DNA from: Naasia sp.
Lineage (GTDB): Bacteria > Actinomycetota > Actinomycetes > Actinomycetales > Microbacteriaceae
Direction: 5' to 3'
Length of the DNA stretch: 64,000 nt
Assembly (NCBI RefSeq): GCF_025465545.1
Contig: NZ_JAODMK010000011.1
Location: 1-64,000 of the forward strand
The notes beneath the pieces are model-generated. The model saw nothing but the letters and a program-made list of their open reading frames with translations. It was not told the origin of the DNA and did no database searches. Shown here piece by piece: positions 18,406 through 26,027 of this stretch. A program made the position numbers and the translations under genes. Each line of letters starts with the position of its first letter. Positions within the stretch are counted from its first letter, which is position 1.

Positions 18406-18884
18406 GCGGAGCAGGATCGCCCAGCGGGTCCCTCGAGGGCGTCGACGCGACCGGCCTGAAGATCACCGTGGTCGCCGGAACCTGGCACCCGGTCATCACC
18501 GACGGCATGAAGGCCGGCGCGCGCCGGGTGCTCGAGGCCACGGGCGCCACGATCTCCGAGATCGACGTGGCAGGCAGCTTCGAGCTGCCCGTCGTCGCGA
18601 AGGCCGCACTCGACGCAGGCGCGGACGCCGTGGTGGCGCTCGGCGTGATCATCCGCGGCGGCACGCCGCACTTCGACTTCGTGGCGGACGCGGCGACCTC
18701 CGGGCTCACCCAGGTCGCGCTGCTCACCGGCAAGCCGGTGGGCTTCGGCGTGCTCACCCTGGACGATGAGCAGCAGGGCCTCGATCGGGCCGGCCTGCCG
18801 GGGTCCAAGGAGGACAAGGGGGCCGAGGCCGCCGAGGCCGCGGTCCGCACCGCGCTGACGCTCCGGGAGCTCCGCGGCGCCTGA
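18402..18884 (+). CDS. ribH: 6,7-dimethyl-8-ribityllumazine synthase
   Basis: 160 residues. Motifs: GSFELPVVAKAAL and GVIIRGGTPHFDFV with the catalytic His, then GVLTLDDEQQGLDRAG. Condenses the RibD product with dihydroxybutanone phosphate. A 22-residue Gly/Ser-rich N-terminus precedes the core. GTG start overlaps the ribBA stop by four bases. Last gene of the rib operon. Confidence 0.95.
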   Translation: MSGAGSPSGSLEGVDATGLKITVVAGTWHPVITDGMKAGARRVLEATGATISEIDVAGSFELPVVAKAALDAGADAVVALGVIIRGGTPHFDFVADAATSGLTQVALLTGKPVGFGVLTLDDEQQGLDRAGLPGSKEDKGAEAAEAAVRTALTLRELRGA

Positions 18885-18911
18885 CCGGCGTTCCGCGACG
18901 ACTCGGATCGC

Positions 18912-18931
18912 CGGCCTGTCAGTACAGGCCG
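18912..18931 (+). terminator. Hairpin downstream of ribH
   Basis: CGGCCTGT and ACAGGCCG pair perfectly over eight bases around CAGT, 27 bases after the ribH stop. No U-tract follows. Likely the 3' end of the rib transcript. Confidence 0.6.
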
Positions 18932-19010
18932 CGAGCGGCTTAAGGTTGATGGTCGGCTCTGCCGTCTGTCACCCCTCTCTGCGAACCAGCACAGCGCGAA
19001 CAGGACCTCG

Positions 19011-20399
19011 ATGAGCTCGACCACCGCCCCCCTTGCTCCCGCCAACCCGCGCTCCCGGGTGATCCTCGCCAGCCTCATCGGCACGTCGATCGAGTTCTAC
19101 GACTTCTACGTCTACGCCACGGCGGCGGTGCTGGTCTTCCCGGCGCTGTTCTTCCCCAACACCGACCCGACGACCTCCCTTCTCGCCTCGTTCGCGGCCT
19201 TCGGCGCCGCGTTCGTGGCTCGGCCGCTCGGATCGATCCTGTTCGGCCACTTCGGGGACCGGATCGGCCGGAAGGGCGCCCTCGTCGCCACGCTGCTCAC
19301 CATGGGCATCGCGACCGTGATCATCGGGGTGCTGCCCACCGCCCTCACGCCGGGCTGGGAGTTCCTCGCCCCGGCCCTGCTCGTGCTCATGCGCTTCTGT
19401 CAGGGTCTCGGTCTGGGCGGCGAATGGAGCGGCGCGGCCCTTCTCGCCACGGAGAACGCGCCCGAGGGCAAGCGGGCCATCTACGGCACCTTCCCGCAGC
19501 TCGGCGCCCCTCTCGGCTTCATCCTCGCGAACGGCGTCTTCCTGATCCTCGCCACGACGCTGCCTCCTGACGGCTTCGCGGCATGGGGGTGGCGGATCCC
19601 GTTCCTCGCCAGCGCGGTGCTCGTTCTCGTCGGCCTCTACGTGCGGTTCAAGCTCATCGAGACGCCGGCCTTCACGCGGGTGCTCGAGCAGGGCGAGGTC
19701 GTCAAGGTTCCCGTCGCCCGGGTGTTCCGCACGAGCTGGCGGCCGCTGATCCTCGGCACGTTCATCATGCTCGCCACCTATGTGCTCTTCTACCTGATGA
19801 CGACCTTCACGCTCACCTACGGGACGGCGCCCGCGACGGTGGAGGCCGCGCAGGCGGCGGCCGAGGCGGCCGGAAAGCCGTTCAAGGCCGCCGCGTTCGT
19901 GGCCGGCCTCGGCTACGCCCGAAACGCATTCCTCATCATGCTGATCGTCGGTGTGGTCTTCTTCGGCATCCTGACCCTGGTGTCCGGCCCGCTCGCGGAG
20001 CGGTTCGGGCGCCGCAAGCACCTGATCTGGACCACGCTGGGCATCCTCGTGTTCGGTCTGCTGTTCGTGCCCCTGTTCGGCGGCGGCTTCGCGGGCGTGA
20101 TGGCGCTGCTCATTCTCGGCTTCTCGCTGATGGGGCTCACCTTCGGCCCGATGGCGGCGGTCCTCCCGGAACTCTTCCCCACCAACGTCCGGTACACCGG
20201 CTCAGCCATCAGCTACAACGTCTCCAGCATCCTCGGCGCCGCGGTCGCGCCGTTCATCGCGGTGGCGCTCTGGCAGGCGGCCGGCGGCAGCACCGTGCTC
20301 GTCGGCGTGTATCTGAGCAGCATGGCGGTGATCACCCTGATCGCCCTCCTGCTCACCCGCGAGACCCGGGACGCCGCCTACGAGTCGAACGTCAGCTGA
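19011..20399 (+). CDS. MFS transporter, metabolite:H+ symporter (MHS) family
   Basis: 462 residues, about 12 transmembrane helices. MHS signatures: SLIGTSIEFYDFYVYATAAV in helix 1, HFGDRIGRKGALV in the 2-3 loop, LGLGGEWSGAALLATE in helix 4-5, and GPLAERFGRRKHLI in the second half. Homologues include ProP, ShiA and alpha-ketoglutarate permeases, so an organic acid or compatible solute is likely. An insertion of small residues (VEAAQAAAEAAGKPFKAA) sits in the loop before the third from last pair of helices. AGGACC precedes the ATG. Single gene between rib and rbsD. Confidence 0.9.
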   Translation: MSSTTAPLAPANPRSRVILASLIGTSIEFYDFYVYATAAVLVFPALFFPNTDPTTSLLASFAAFGAAFVARPLGSILFGHFGDRIGRKGALVATLLTMGIATVIIGVLPTALTPGWEFLAPALLVLMRFCQGLGLGGEWSGAALLATENAPEGKRAIYGTFPQLGAPLGFILANGVFLILATTLPPDGFAAWGWRIPFLASAVLVLVGLYVRFKLIETPAFTRVLEQGEVVKVPVARVFRTSWRPLILGTFIMLATYVLFYLMTTFTLTYGTAPATVEAAQAAAEAAGKPFKAAAFVAGLGYARNAFLIMLIVGVVFFGILTLVSGPLAERFGRRKHLIWTTLGILVFGLLFVPLFGGGFAGVMALLILGFSLMGLTFGPMAAVLPELFPTNVRYTGSAISYNVSSILGAAVAPFIAVALWQAAGGSTVLVGVYLSSMAVITLIALLLTRETRDAAYESNVS

Positions 20400-20469
20400 C
20401 GACGGCGAGCGGCTGGAGCGCCGTCGATAGGATCGAGGCTCCCGCGCTGAACACGATCGAAGGAGACCG

Positions 20470-20901
20470 ATGCTCAAAGGAATCGACCCCGTCCTGAGCG
20501 GCGAGCTGCTCAAAGTCCTCGACGAGATGGGCCACGCCGACAAGCTGCTCCTCGTCGACCGCAACTACCCCGCGTTCGCCAGCGGCCGCCCGGTGATCCA
20601 GCTCGGCGAGATCACTCAGAAGCGCGCCGCCGAGGCGATCCTCTCCGTGTTCCCCCTGGACACCTACGTCGAGCACCCGCTCGAGCGCATGGAGGTCAAC
20701 GACGACGCATCCATCGTCGCCGAGGTGCAGGCGGAGGTGCTCGACGTCGCCCGTGCCAACCACGAGAAGCCCCTCGACTACCTCGTCGTTCCCCGGCTCG
20801 AGTTCTACGTGCGCGCGGCAGAGGCCTTCGCGGTCGTGCGGACGCTCGAGACTCGGCCTTACGGCTGCTTCATTCTGCAGAAGGGTGTCGTCTTCGACTG
20901 A
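20470..20901 (+). CDS. RbsD/FucU family sugar mutarotase
   Basis: 143 residues, standard for RbsD/FucU. Starts MLKGIDPVLSGELLKVLDEMGHADKLLLVDRNYPA, with the His of the GHAD motif at residue 22 and conserved DRNYP. It interconverts sugar anomers, probably fucose or ribose. Closer to FucU by the DPVLSGELL start. GAAGGAGA is a strong ribosome site. No fucose or ribose genes are adjacent, so the sugar is unknown. Confidence 0.88.
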   Translation: MLKGIDPVLSGELLKVLDEMGHADKLLLVDRNYPAFASGRPVIQLGEITQKRAAEAILSVFPLDTYVEHPLERMEVNDDASIVAEVQAEVLDVARANHEKPLDYLVVPRLEFYVRAAEAFAVVRTLETRPYGCFILQKGVVFD

Positions 20902-20909
20902 GGCGGGCC

Positions 20910-20931
20910 GCTGTCGACTTCGGTTGACAGC
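20910..20931. promoter_or_regulatory. 22-bp palindrome between rbsD-like gene and ABC exporter
   Basis: GCTGTCGAC, TTCG, GTTGACAGC: nine-base arms with one mismatch. A second weaker dyad, TCAAC/GTTGA, lies at 20943-20959. It could be an operator or the terminator hairpin of the upstream gene. Confidence 0.45.
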
Positions 20932-20937
20932 CCCTGA

Positions 20938-21018
20938 CGGCGTCAACTACGGGCGTTGATCGCCGTCGCGCTCGGCGTCAGCCGCCAGGCGGTGCACAAG
21001 CGATATGGGAGAAGATGA
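20938..21018 (+). pseudogene. HTH fragment of a Clp-N-type regulator (remnant)
   Basis: One frame reads RRQLRALIAVALGVSRQAVHKRYGRR then a stop. ALGVSRQAVHKRYG is the DNA-recognition helix typical of actinobacterial regulators that carry an HTH joined to a Clp N-terminal domain. A stop codon directly precedes the fragment, so only about 26 codons survive. It ends just before the ABC exporter start. Identification rests on one motif. Confidence 0.4.
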
Positions 21019-21025
21019 GCACGCG

Positions 21026-22870
21026 ATGAGCACCGAAACCCCCCGCTTCGGACGGCGTTCCCCCTCGACCGGTCCGCGCGCCTCCCTCAAGCACCTCCTC
21101 CCCTACCTCCGCGAGCACCAGCGCGTGCTCGTCCTCGTGCTCGTCCTCAGCCTGCTCGCCTCGGTGGCGGACCTCGTGCAGCCCCTGCTCGTCAGCTCGG
21201 TGATCTCGGTGGTGCAGGCAGGCAAGCCTCTCGGCGGGCTCGTGTGGCTGCTCGTGATCCTCGTCGTCGCCTCCGGCCTGCTCAGCGGATACGTGCACTA
21301 CCTGCTGCAGCGCACCGGCGAGGGCGTGGTGCTCAGCTCCCGCCGGCAGCTCGTGGCCCGCATGCTGCACCTGCCGATCCGGGAGTTCGACACCCGCAGG
21401 GTCGGGGACCTCGTCTCCCGCGTCGGCTCCGACACCACCCTGCTGCGCGCCGTCCTCACTCAGGGTGTCGTCGAGTCGGTGGGCGGCGCAGTGACCTTCC
21501 TCGGCGCGCTGATCGCGATGGCGATCCTCGACCCGGTCCTGCTGCTCCTCACCCTGCTCGTCGTCGCGGTCGCTGTGATCGTCGTCGTGTCGATGTCGGC
21601 GCGCATCCGGCCCGCCGTGCGTGAGGGGCAGACCAAGGTGGGCGATCTGTCCGCCGCGGTCGAGCGCTCGATCAGCGCCATCCGCACGGTGCGGGCCGCG
21701 AACGCGACCGAGCGCGAGGTGGCAGCGATCGATCGGGACGCGGTCGGCGCCTGGGCGCAGGGCGTCAAGGTGGCGAAGATCTCCGCGCTGCTGGTGCCCA
21801 TCGCGGGCGTCGCAATGCAGGTCTCGTTCCTCGTCGTGCTCGGCGTGGGCGGCTACCGGGTGGCGAGCGGCGCCCTCTCCGTCGCCAACCTGATCGCCTT
21901 CATCCTCTTCCTCTTCCTGATGATCCTGCCGCTCGGCCAGTTCTTCGGCGCCGTCAATGCGGTCAATCAGGCACTGGGGGCGCTCGGCCGCATCCACGAG
22001 GTGCTGTCACTGCCGACAGAGAGCGAGCACGACCGGGAGATCGCGCCGCTCGCCGTGGTGGTCGGCGCGGCCAACGTGTCGGTGCGACCGGATGCACCCG
22101 CGCTCGAGTTCCTGGAGGTCCGGTTCAGCTACGTCGCCCTGGCGGACGACGCGGAGAGCACGGCGCCGGGCGACCGCGAGCTCGTTCGGCAGCCGGTGCT
22201 GCACGGCGTGAGCTTCAGCGTGCCGCGCGGATCGCGGACCGCCCTCGTCGGGCCGTCGGGTGCCGGCAAGAGCACCATCCTCTCGCTGATCGAGCGCTTC
22301 TACGATCCGGACTCCGGCCTGATCCGGCTCGGCGGCATCGACATCCGCGGGCTCCCGCGCGAGGCTCTCCGCTCACAGATCGGCTATGTGGAGCAGGACG
22401 CGCCGGTGCTCGCCGGGAGCCTCCGGGACAACCTGCTGCTCGCGGCGCCGGAGGCGACCGACGCGCAGTGCATCGAGGTCCTCCACCGGGTGAACCTCGG
22501 CGACGTGCTCGACCGCGACGAGGCGGGGCTCGACGCGCAGGTCGGCGAGGACGGCATCATGCTCTCCGGCGGCGAGCGTCAGCGGCTCGCGATCGCGCGA
22601 ACCCTGCTCGCGGCCCCGCCGATCCTCCTGCTCGACGAGTCGACGTCGAGTCTCGACGGCGTGAACGAGCAGCTGATGCGGGAGGCGATCGACGCGGTGT
22701 CCGAGGATCGCACGCTCCTCGTGATCGCGCACCGCCTATCGACCGTCGTGGACTCCGATCAGATCGTGGTGCTGGAGCACGGGCGCGTCGTCGGGTCGGG
22801 CTCCCACTCGGAGCTCGTCCGCACGGTCCCGCTGTACAAGGACCTCGCGAAGCGGCAGCTCCTCGTCTGA
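21026..22870 (+). CDS. ABC exporter, fused permease and ATPase
   Basis: 614 residues. Six-helix membrane domain to about residue 310, then the ATPase: Walker A GPSGAGKST, Q-loop YVEQDAPV, signature LSGGERQRLAIARTLL, Walker B ILLLDESTSSLDG and the H-loop IAHRLSTV. Half-transporter that must dimerise; lipid, peptide or drug export cannot be told apart. I chose the ATG at 21026 because GGGAGAAG lies 11 bases upstream; an in-frame ATG at 21005 has no ribosome site. Confidence 0.92.
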   Translation: MSTETPRFGRRSPSTGPRASLKHLLPYLREHQRVLVLVLVLSLLASVADLVQPLLVSSVISVVQAGKPLGGLVWLLVILVVASGLLSGYVHYLLQRTGEGVVLSSRRQLVARMLHLPIREFDTRRVGDLVSRVGSDTTLLRAVLTQGVVESVGGAVTFLGALIAMAILDPVLLLLTLLVVAVAVIVVVSMSARIRPAVREGQTKVGDLSAAVERSISAIRTVRAANATEREVAAIDRDAVGAWAQGVKVAKISALLVPIAGVAMQVSFLVVLGVGGYRVASGALSVANLIAFILFLFLMILPLGQFFGAVNAVNQALGALGRIHEVLSLPTESEHDREIAPLAVVVGAANVSVRPDAPALEFLEVRFSYVALADDAESTAPGDRELVRQPVLHGVSFSVPRGSRTALVGPSGAGKSTILSLIERFYDPDSGLIRLGGIDIRGLPREALRSQIGYVEQDAPVLAGSLRDNLLLAAPEATDAQCIEVLHRVNLGDVLDRDEAGLDAQVGEDGIMLSGGERQRLAIARTLLAAPPILLLDESTSSLDGVNEQLMREAIDAVSEDRTLLVIAHRLSTVVDSDQIVVLEHGRVVGSGSHSELVRTVPLYKDLAKRQLLV

Positions 22871-22875
22871 GCCGC

Positions 22876-22958
22876 TCTCGCTCAGCAGGCAGAATTTCCT
22901 TCAGCAGGCAGGATCGGCCCGATCCGGTCCTCTGATGGAATTTCTGCCTGCTGGGCGA
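22876..22958. repeat. CAGCAGGCA palindromic element, copy C
   Basis: CAGCAGGCAGAATTTCC (22883-22899) and GGAATTTCTGCCTGCTG (22938-22954) are complementary with one mismatch. Between them lie a second CAGCAGGCA and the dyad GGATCGG-C-CCGATCC (22911-22925). It lies between convergent genes and may stop transcription from both sides. No nuclease gene is beside this copy. Confidence 0.75.
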
Positions 22959-22968
22959 AGGACCGGGC

Positions 22969-24441
22969 TCAGGCGAAGGGGTTCGGGGTCATGGTGTACT
23001 TCGTGGAGAGGTACTCGTGGATGCCCTCGAAGCCGCCCTCCCGACCGACGCCGGACTGCTTGATCCCACCGAACGGCGCGGCCGCGTTGGAGAGCACGCC
23101 CACGTTGAGGCCCATCATGCCGGTCTGCAGCCGCTCGATCAGCCGCTGCCCGCGCGCCAGATCCTTGGTGAAGGCGTAGCTGACGAGCCCGAACTCGGTG
23201 TCGTTCGCCAGGCGAACCGCCTCGTCCTCGTCGGCGAAGGGGACGATGGTGATCACCGGACCGAAGATCTCGGTGCGGAGGATCGCGCTGTCCCTCGGCA
23301 CATCGGTGACGACCGTGGGCGCGTAGAAGGACCCGGCGCCGTCGACCCGCTTGCCGCCGGTGCGCACGGTGGCTCCCCGGCTCACCGCGTCCTTGACCAG
23401 GCTGTCGACCTTCTCGACCGCGTCCTCGTTGATGAGCGGGCCGATCTTCACGTCCGGCTCGGTGCCGCGTCCGATCTTGAGACCCTGCACCCGCTCGGTG
23501 ATCCGGTCGCTGAACTCGGCGGCGACCGACTCGTGCACGAGGAACCGGTTGCCGGCCGTGCAGGCCTGGCCGATGTTGCGGAACTTGGCGAGCATCGCGC
23601 CGTCGACGGCAGCGTCCAGGTCGGCATCCTCGAAGACGAGGAATGGCGCGTTGCCGCCCAGCTCCATCGAGGTGCGCAGCACGTTCTCGGCGGCCTGCTG
23701 CATGAGCTTCACGCCCACCGGGGTGGAGCCGGTGAAGCTGAGCTTGCGCAGCCGGGAGTCGGCGATGATCGGAGCCGAGACCGCACCGGAGGTCGACGTG
23801 GTGATCACGTTGAGCACCCCCGCCGGCAGACCCGCCTCGGTGAAGAGCTTCGCGATGTAGAGGGTGGTGAGCGGAGTCAACTCGGCAGGCTTGATGACCA
23901 CGGTGCAGCCCGCCGCGAGCGCGGGGGCGATCTTGCGGGTCGCCATCGCCAGCGGGAAATTCCACGGCGTGATGAAGAAGCACGGTCCGACCGGATGCTG
24001 GGACACGATGGTGCGCCCGGTGCCCTCCGGGTTGATGCCGTAGCGACCGGTGATGCGGACCGCCTCCTCGGAGAACCAGCGGAGGAACTCGCCGCCGTAG
24101 GCCACCTCGCCGAGCGCCTCGGACAGCGGCTTGCCCATCTCCATGGTCATCAGGAGCGCGATCTCGTCGCGCCGGTCCTGCACCAGCTGCCAGGTCTTGC
24201 GGAGGATCTCACCGCGCTGCCGGGGCGGGGTCGCCGCCCAGTCGTCGGCGGCCGCGACGGCCGCGTCGAGGGCACGGATCCCGTCCTCCGGCGATGCGTT
24301 CGCGATGGTCTTGAGGACCTCGTTCGTCGAGGGATCGCGGACGACCAGCGTTGCCGACTCTGCGGCCTGCACCCATTCGCCTCCGATGAGCAGGCCGTGC
24401 GGGACGCGATCGAGCAGGGCGGATTCGTCGGCGCTGGCCAT
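22969..24441 (-). CDS. gabD: NAD(P)-dependent succinate-semialdehyde dehydrogenase-like aldehyde dehydrogenase
   Basis: 490 residues. Aldehyde dehydrogenase fold with TPWNFPLAMATRKIAPALAAG, the Rossmann loop FTGSTPVG, catalytic Glu in MELGGNAPF and catalytic Cys in RNIGQACTAGNRF. The GLNVGVLSNAAAPFGGIKQSG end fits the GabD/SSADH branch. Oxidises succinate semialdehyde or a similar short semialdehyde. The ATG at 24441 has GAGGAG six bases upstream; an ATG 33 bases earlier has none. It follows the nicotinamidase gene by 34 bases on the same strand. Exact substrate is inferred. Confidence 0.88.
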   Translation of the reverse strand: MASADESALLDRVPHGLLIGGEWVQAAESATLVVRDPSTNEVLKTIANASPEDGIRALDAAVAAADDWAATPPRQRGEILRKTWQLVQDRRDEIALLMTMEMGKPLSEALGEVAYGGEFLRWFSEEAVRITGRYGINPEGTGRTIVSQHPVGPCFFITPWNFPLAMATRKIAPALAAGCTVVIKPAELTPLTTLYIAKLFTEAGLPAGVLNVITTSTSGAVSAPIIADSRLRKLSFTGSTPVGVKLMQQAAENVLRTSMELGGNAPFLVFEDADLDAAVDGAMLAKFRNIGQACTAGNRFLVHESVAAEFSDRITERVQGLKIGRGTEPDVKIGPLINEDAVEKVDSLVKDAVSRGATVRTGGKRVDGAGSFYAPTVVTDVPRDSAILRTEIFGPVITIVPFADEDEAVRLANDTEFGLVSYAFTKDLARGQRLIERLQTGMMGLNVGVLSNAAAPFGGIKQSGVGREGGFEGIHEYLSTKYTMTPNPFA

Positions 24442-24475
24442 GCGGGGCTCCTCGGGGAAGGGATTTGCTTCCATG

Positions 24476-25087
24476 CTAGAGGGAGCGGCCGGCCGCTTCC
24501 GCCGCAGAGGTTTCGCCCACGATGGCGATGCCCGCCGCGCGCATCTCGACGAGGGCGGCGGCGCTGGACTCGTGCGCCACGCCCGCCACGAGCTCGGTGA
24601 GCACACGGACCCGCTTGCCGTCGTGGGCGGCATCGAGCGCCGATGCGCGCACGCAGTAATCCGTCGCGATGCCCACCACGTCGACGTCGGTCACTCCCCG
24701 CTGGTCCAGCACGTCGCGGATGGGAACGCCGTCCGCGGTGGCGCCCTCGTAGATGGAGTACGCCGGCACGCCCTGCCCCTTGAGGATGTGCACGTCGACC
24801 GCGGCGGTGTCGAGATCCGGGTGGTACTCCGCGCCCGGACTGCCCGCCACGCAGTGCGCCGGCCACGAGTCCACGAAGTCCGGGGCTGCGTCGGCGGCGA
24901 AGTGCCCGCCGTTGTCGTTGCGCCCGTCGTGCCAATCCCGAGAGGCGACGACCACCTGGTAGCGCCCAGGGTGCTCGCGCAGGTATCGCGAGATTCCCGC
25001 TGCGACCGCGGCGCCACCGTCGACGCCGAGGGCTCCCCCTTCGGTGAAGTCGTTCTGCACGTCGATGATGAACAGCGCGGAAGTCAT
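24476..25087 (-). CDS. pncA: Nicotinamidase/pyrazinamidase (isochorismatase family)
   Basis: 203 residues. Catalytic triad positions are visible: Asp in FIIDVQNDFTEGGAL, Lys in HILKGQGVPAYS and Cys in GIATDYCVRAS. Metal ligands lie in SRDWHDGRND and GHF. The cis-peptide motif region is VDVVGIATDYCV. Deamidates nicotinamide to nicotinate for NAD salvage. The start is leaderless with TAGGAT seven bases upstream. The co-directional aldehyde dehydrogenase gene uses NAD(P), but a functional link is only suggestive. Confidence 0.93.
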   Translation of the reverse strand: MTSALFIIDVQNDFTEGGALGVDGGAAVAAGISRYLREHPGRYQVVVASRDWHDGRNDNGGHFAADAAPDFVDSWPAHCVAGSPGAEYHPDLDTAAVDVHILKGQGVPAYSIYEGATADGVPIRDVLDQRGVTDVDVVGIATDYCVRASALDAAHDGKRVRVLTELVAGVAHESSAAALVEMRAAGIAIVGETSAAEAAGRSL

Positions 25088-25094
25088 GGCGGAG

Positions 25095-25100
25095 ATCCTA
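25095..25100 (-). promoter_or_regulatory. -10 box of pncA, leaderless
   Basis: TAGGAT on the minus strand, seven bases before the pncA ATG; no ribosome site between. Confidence 0.55.
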
Positions 25101-25180
25101 ACCGGCGGCCTGCGCGCGGATCGAAGGGTCCGACCGGGCTCCGCGGAGGCCCGCGGACGGGCGTACGGGAGGATCGGAGA

Positions 25181-26017
25181 ATGGTCTCCCGCCCCTTCGC
25201 CCAGGTCGATGTCTTCTCGACGACGCCGCTGCGCGGCAATCCCGTGGCAGTCGTGCTCGACGGCGCGGGCCTGCGCGACGACGAGATGCGGGCGTTCGCG
25301 CGATGGACCAACCTCTCCGAGACGACGTTCCTGCTCCCGCCCCGGCATCCGGACGCGGACTACCTGCTGCGCATCTTCACCCCGGGCGGCGAGCTGCCCT
25401 TCGCCGGGCACCCCACGCTCGGCAGCGCGCACGCCTGGCTCGAGTCCGCGGGGAGCCCGCGGACGCCCGGCGGCATCGTGCAGGAGTGCGGCATCGGTCT
25501 GGTGCGCCTCCGCGCGACCGGCGACACCATCGCCTTCGCCGCCCCGCCCCTGATCCGGGAGGGCCCCGCCGACCCGGTCGACGCCGCGCGAGCGATCGCC
25601 GTCCTGGGGGTGGATCCCCGCCAGGTCGTCGACGTGCAGTGGGCCGACAACGGGCCGGGCTGGCTCGCAGTGCTGCTCGACAGCGCAGAGACCGTGCTCG
25701 CCCTCCGGCCGGACTTCGTCGCGATGGGCAGCCTCAAGGTCGGCGCCGTCGGACCGCACCCCGCGGGCGGGGGCAGCCAGTGGGAGGTCCGCGCCTTCGT
25801 GCCCGGCATCGGGGTGCCTGAGGACCCGGTGACGGGGAGCCTCAACGCAGGCCTCGCCCGGTGGTTCTTCCGGGACGGCATCGCCGACGGGCCCTACGTG
25901 GCGAGTCAGGGCGCCGCGCTCGGCCGTCGGGGCCGGATCACCGTGCGGCCGGAGGATGGCGAGCTGTGGGTGGGCGGGGCGAGCACCACGGTGGTGCGAG
26001 GCTCCGTCGAGCTGTGA
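25181..26017 (+). CDS. PhzF family phenazine-biosynthesis-like isomerase
   Basis: 278 residues. PhzF fold signatures: FAQVDVFSTTPLRGNPVAVVLD at the start, catalytic Glu region WTNLSETTFLLPP, FTPGGELPFAGHPTLGSAHAW, and GVPEDPVTGSLNAGLARW in the second half. No phenazine genes are near, so this is one of the many housekeeping PhzF-like epimerases or isomerases of unknown substrate. GGGAGGATC precedes the ATG. Its stop is ten bases from the stop of the convergent carboxypeptidase gene. Confidence 0.9.
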   Translation: MVSRPFAQVDVFSTTPLRGNPVAVVLDGAGLRDDEMRAFARWTNLSETTFLLPPRHPDADYLLRIFTPGGELPFAGHPTLGSAHAWLESAGSPRTPGGIVQECGIGLVRLRATGDTIAFAAPPLIREGPADPVDAARAIAVLGVDPRQVVDVQWADNGPGWLAVLLDSAETVLALRPDFVAMGSLKVGAVGPHPAGGGSQWEVRAFVPGIGVPEDPVTGSLNAGLARWFFRDGIADGPYVASQGAALGRRGRITVRPEDGELWVGGASTTVVRGSVEL

Positions 26018-26027
26018 CCGGCGGCCG

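Noticed and set aside
21005-21025. Earlier ATG for the ABC exporter
   Set aside because: No ribosome site before it; the ATG at 21026 has GGGAGAAG.
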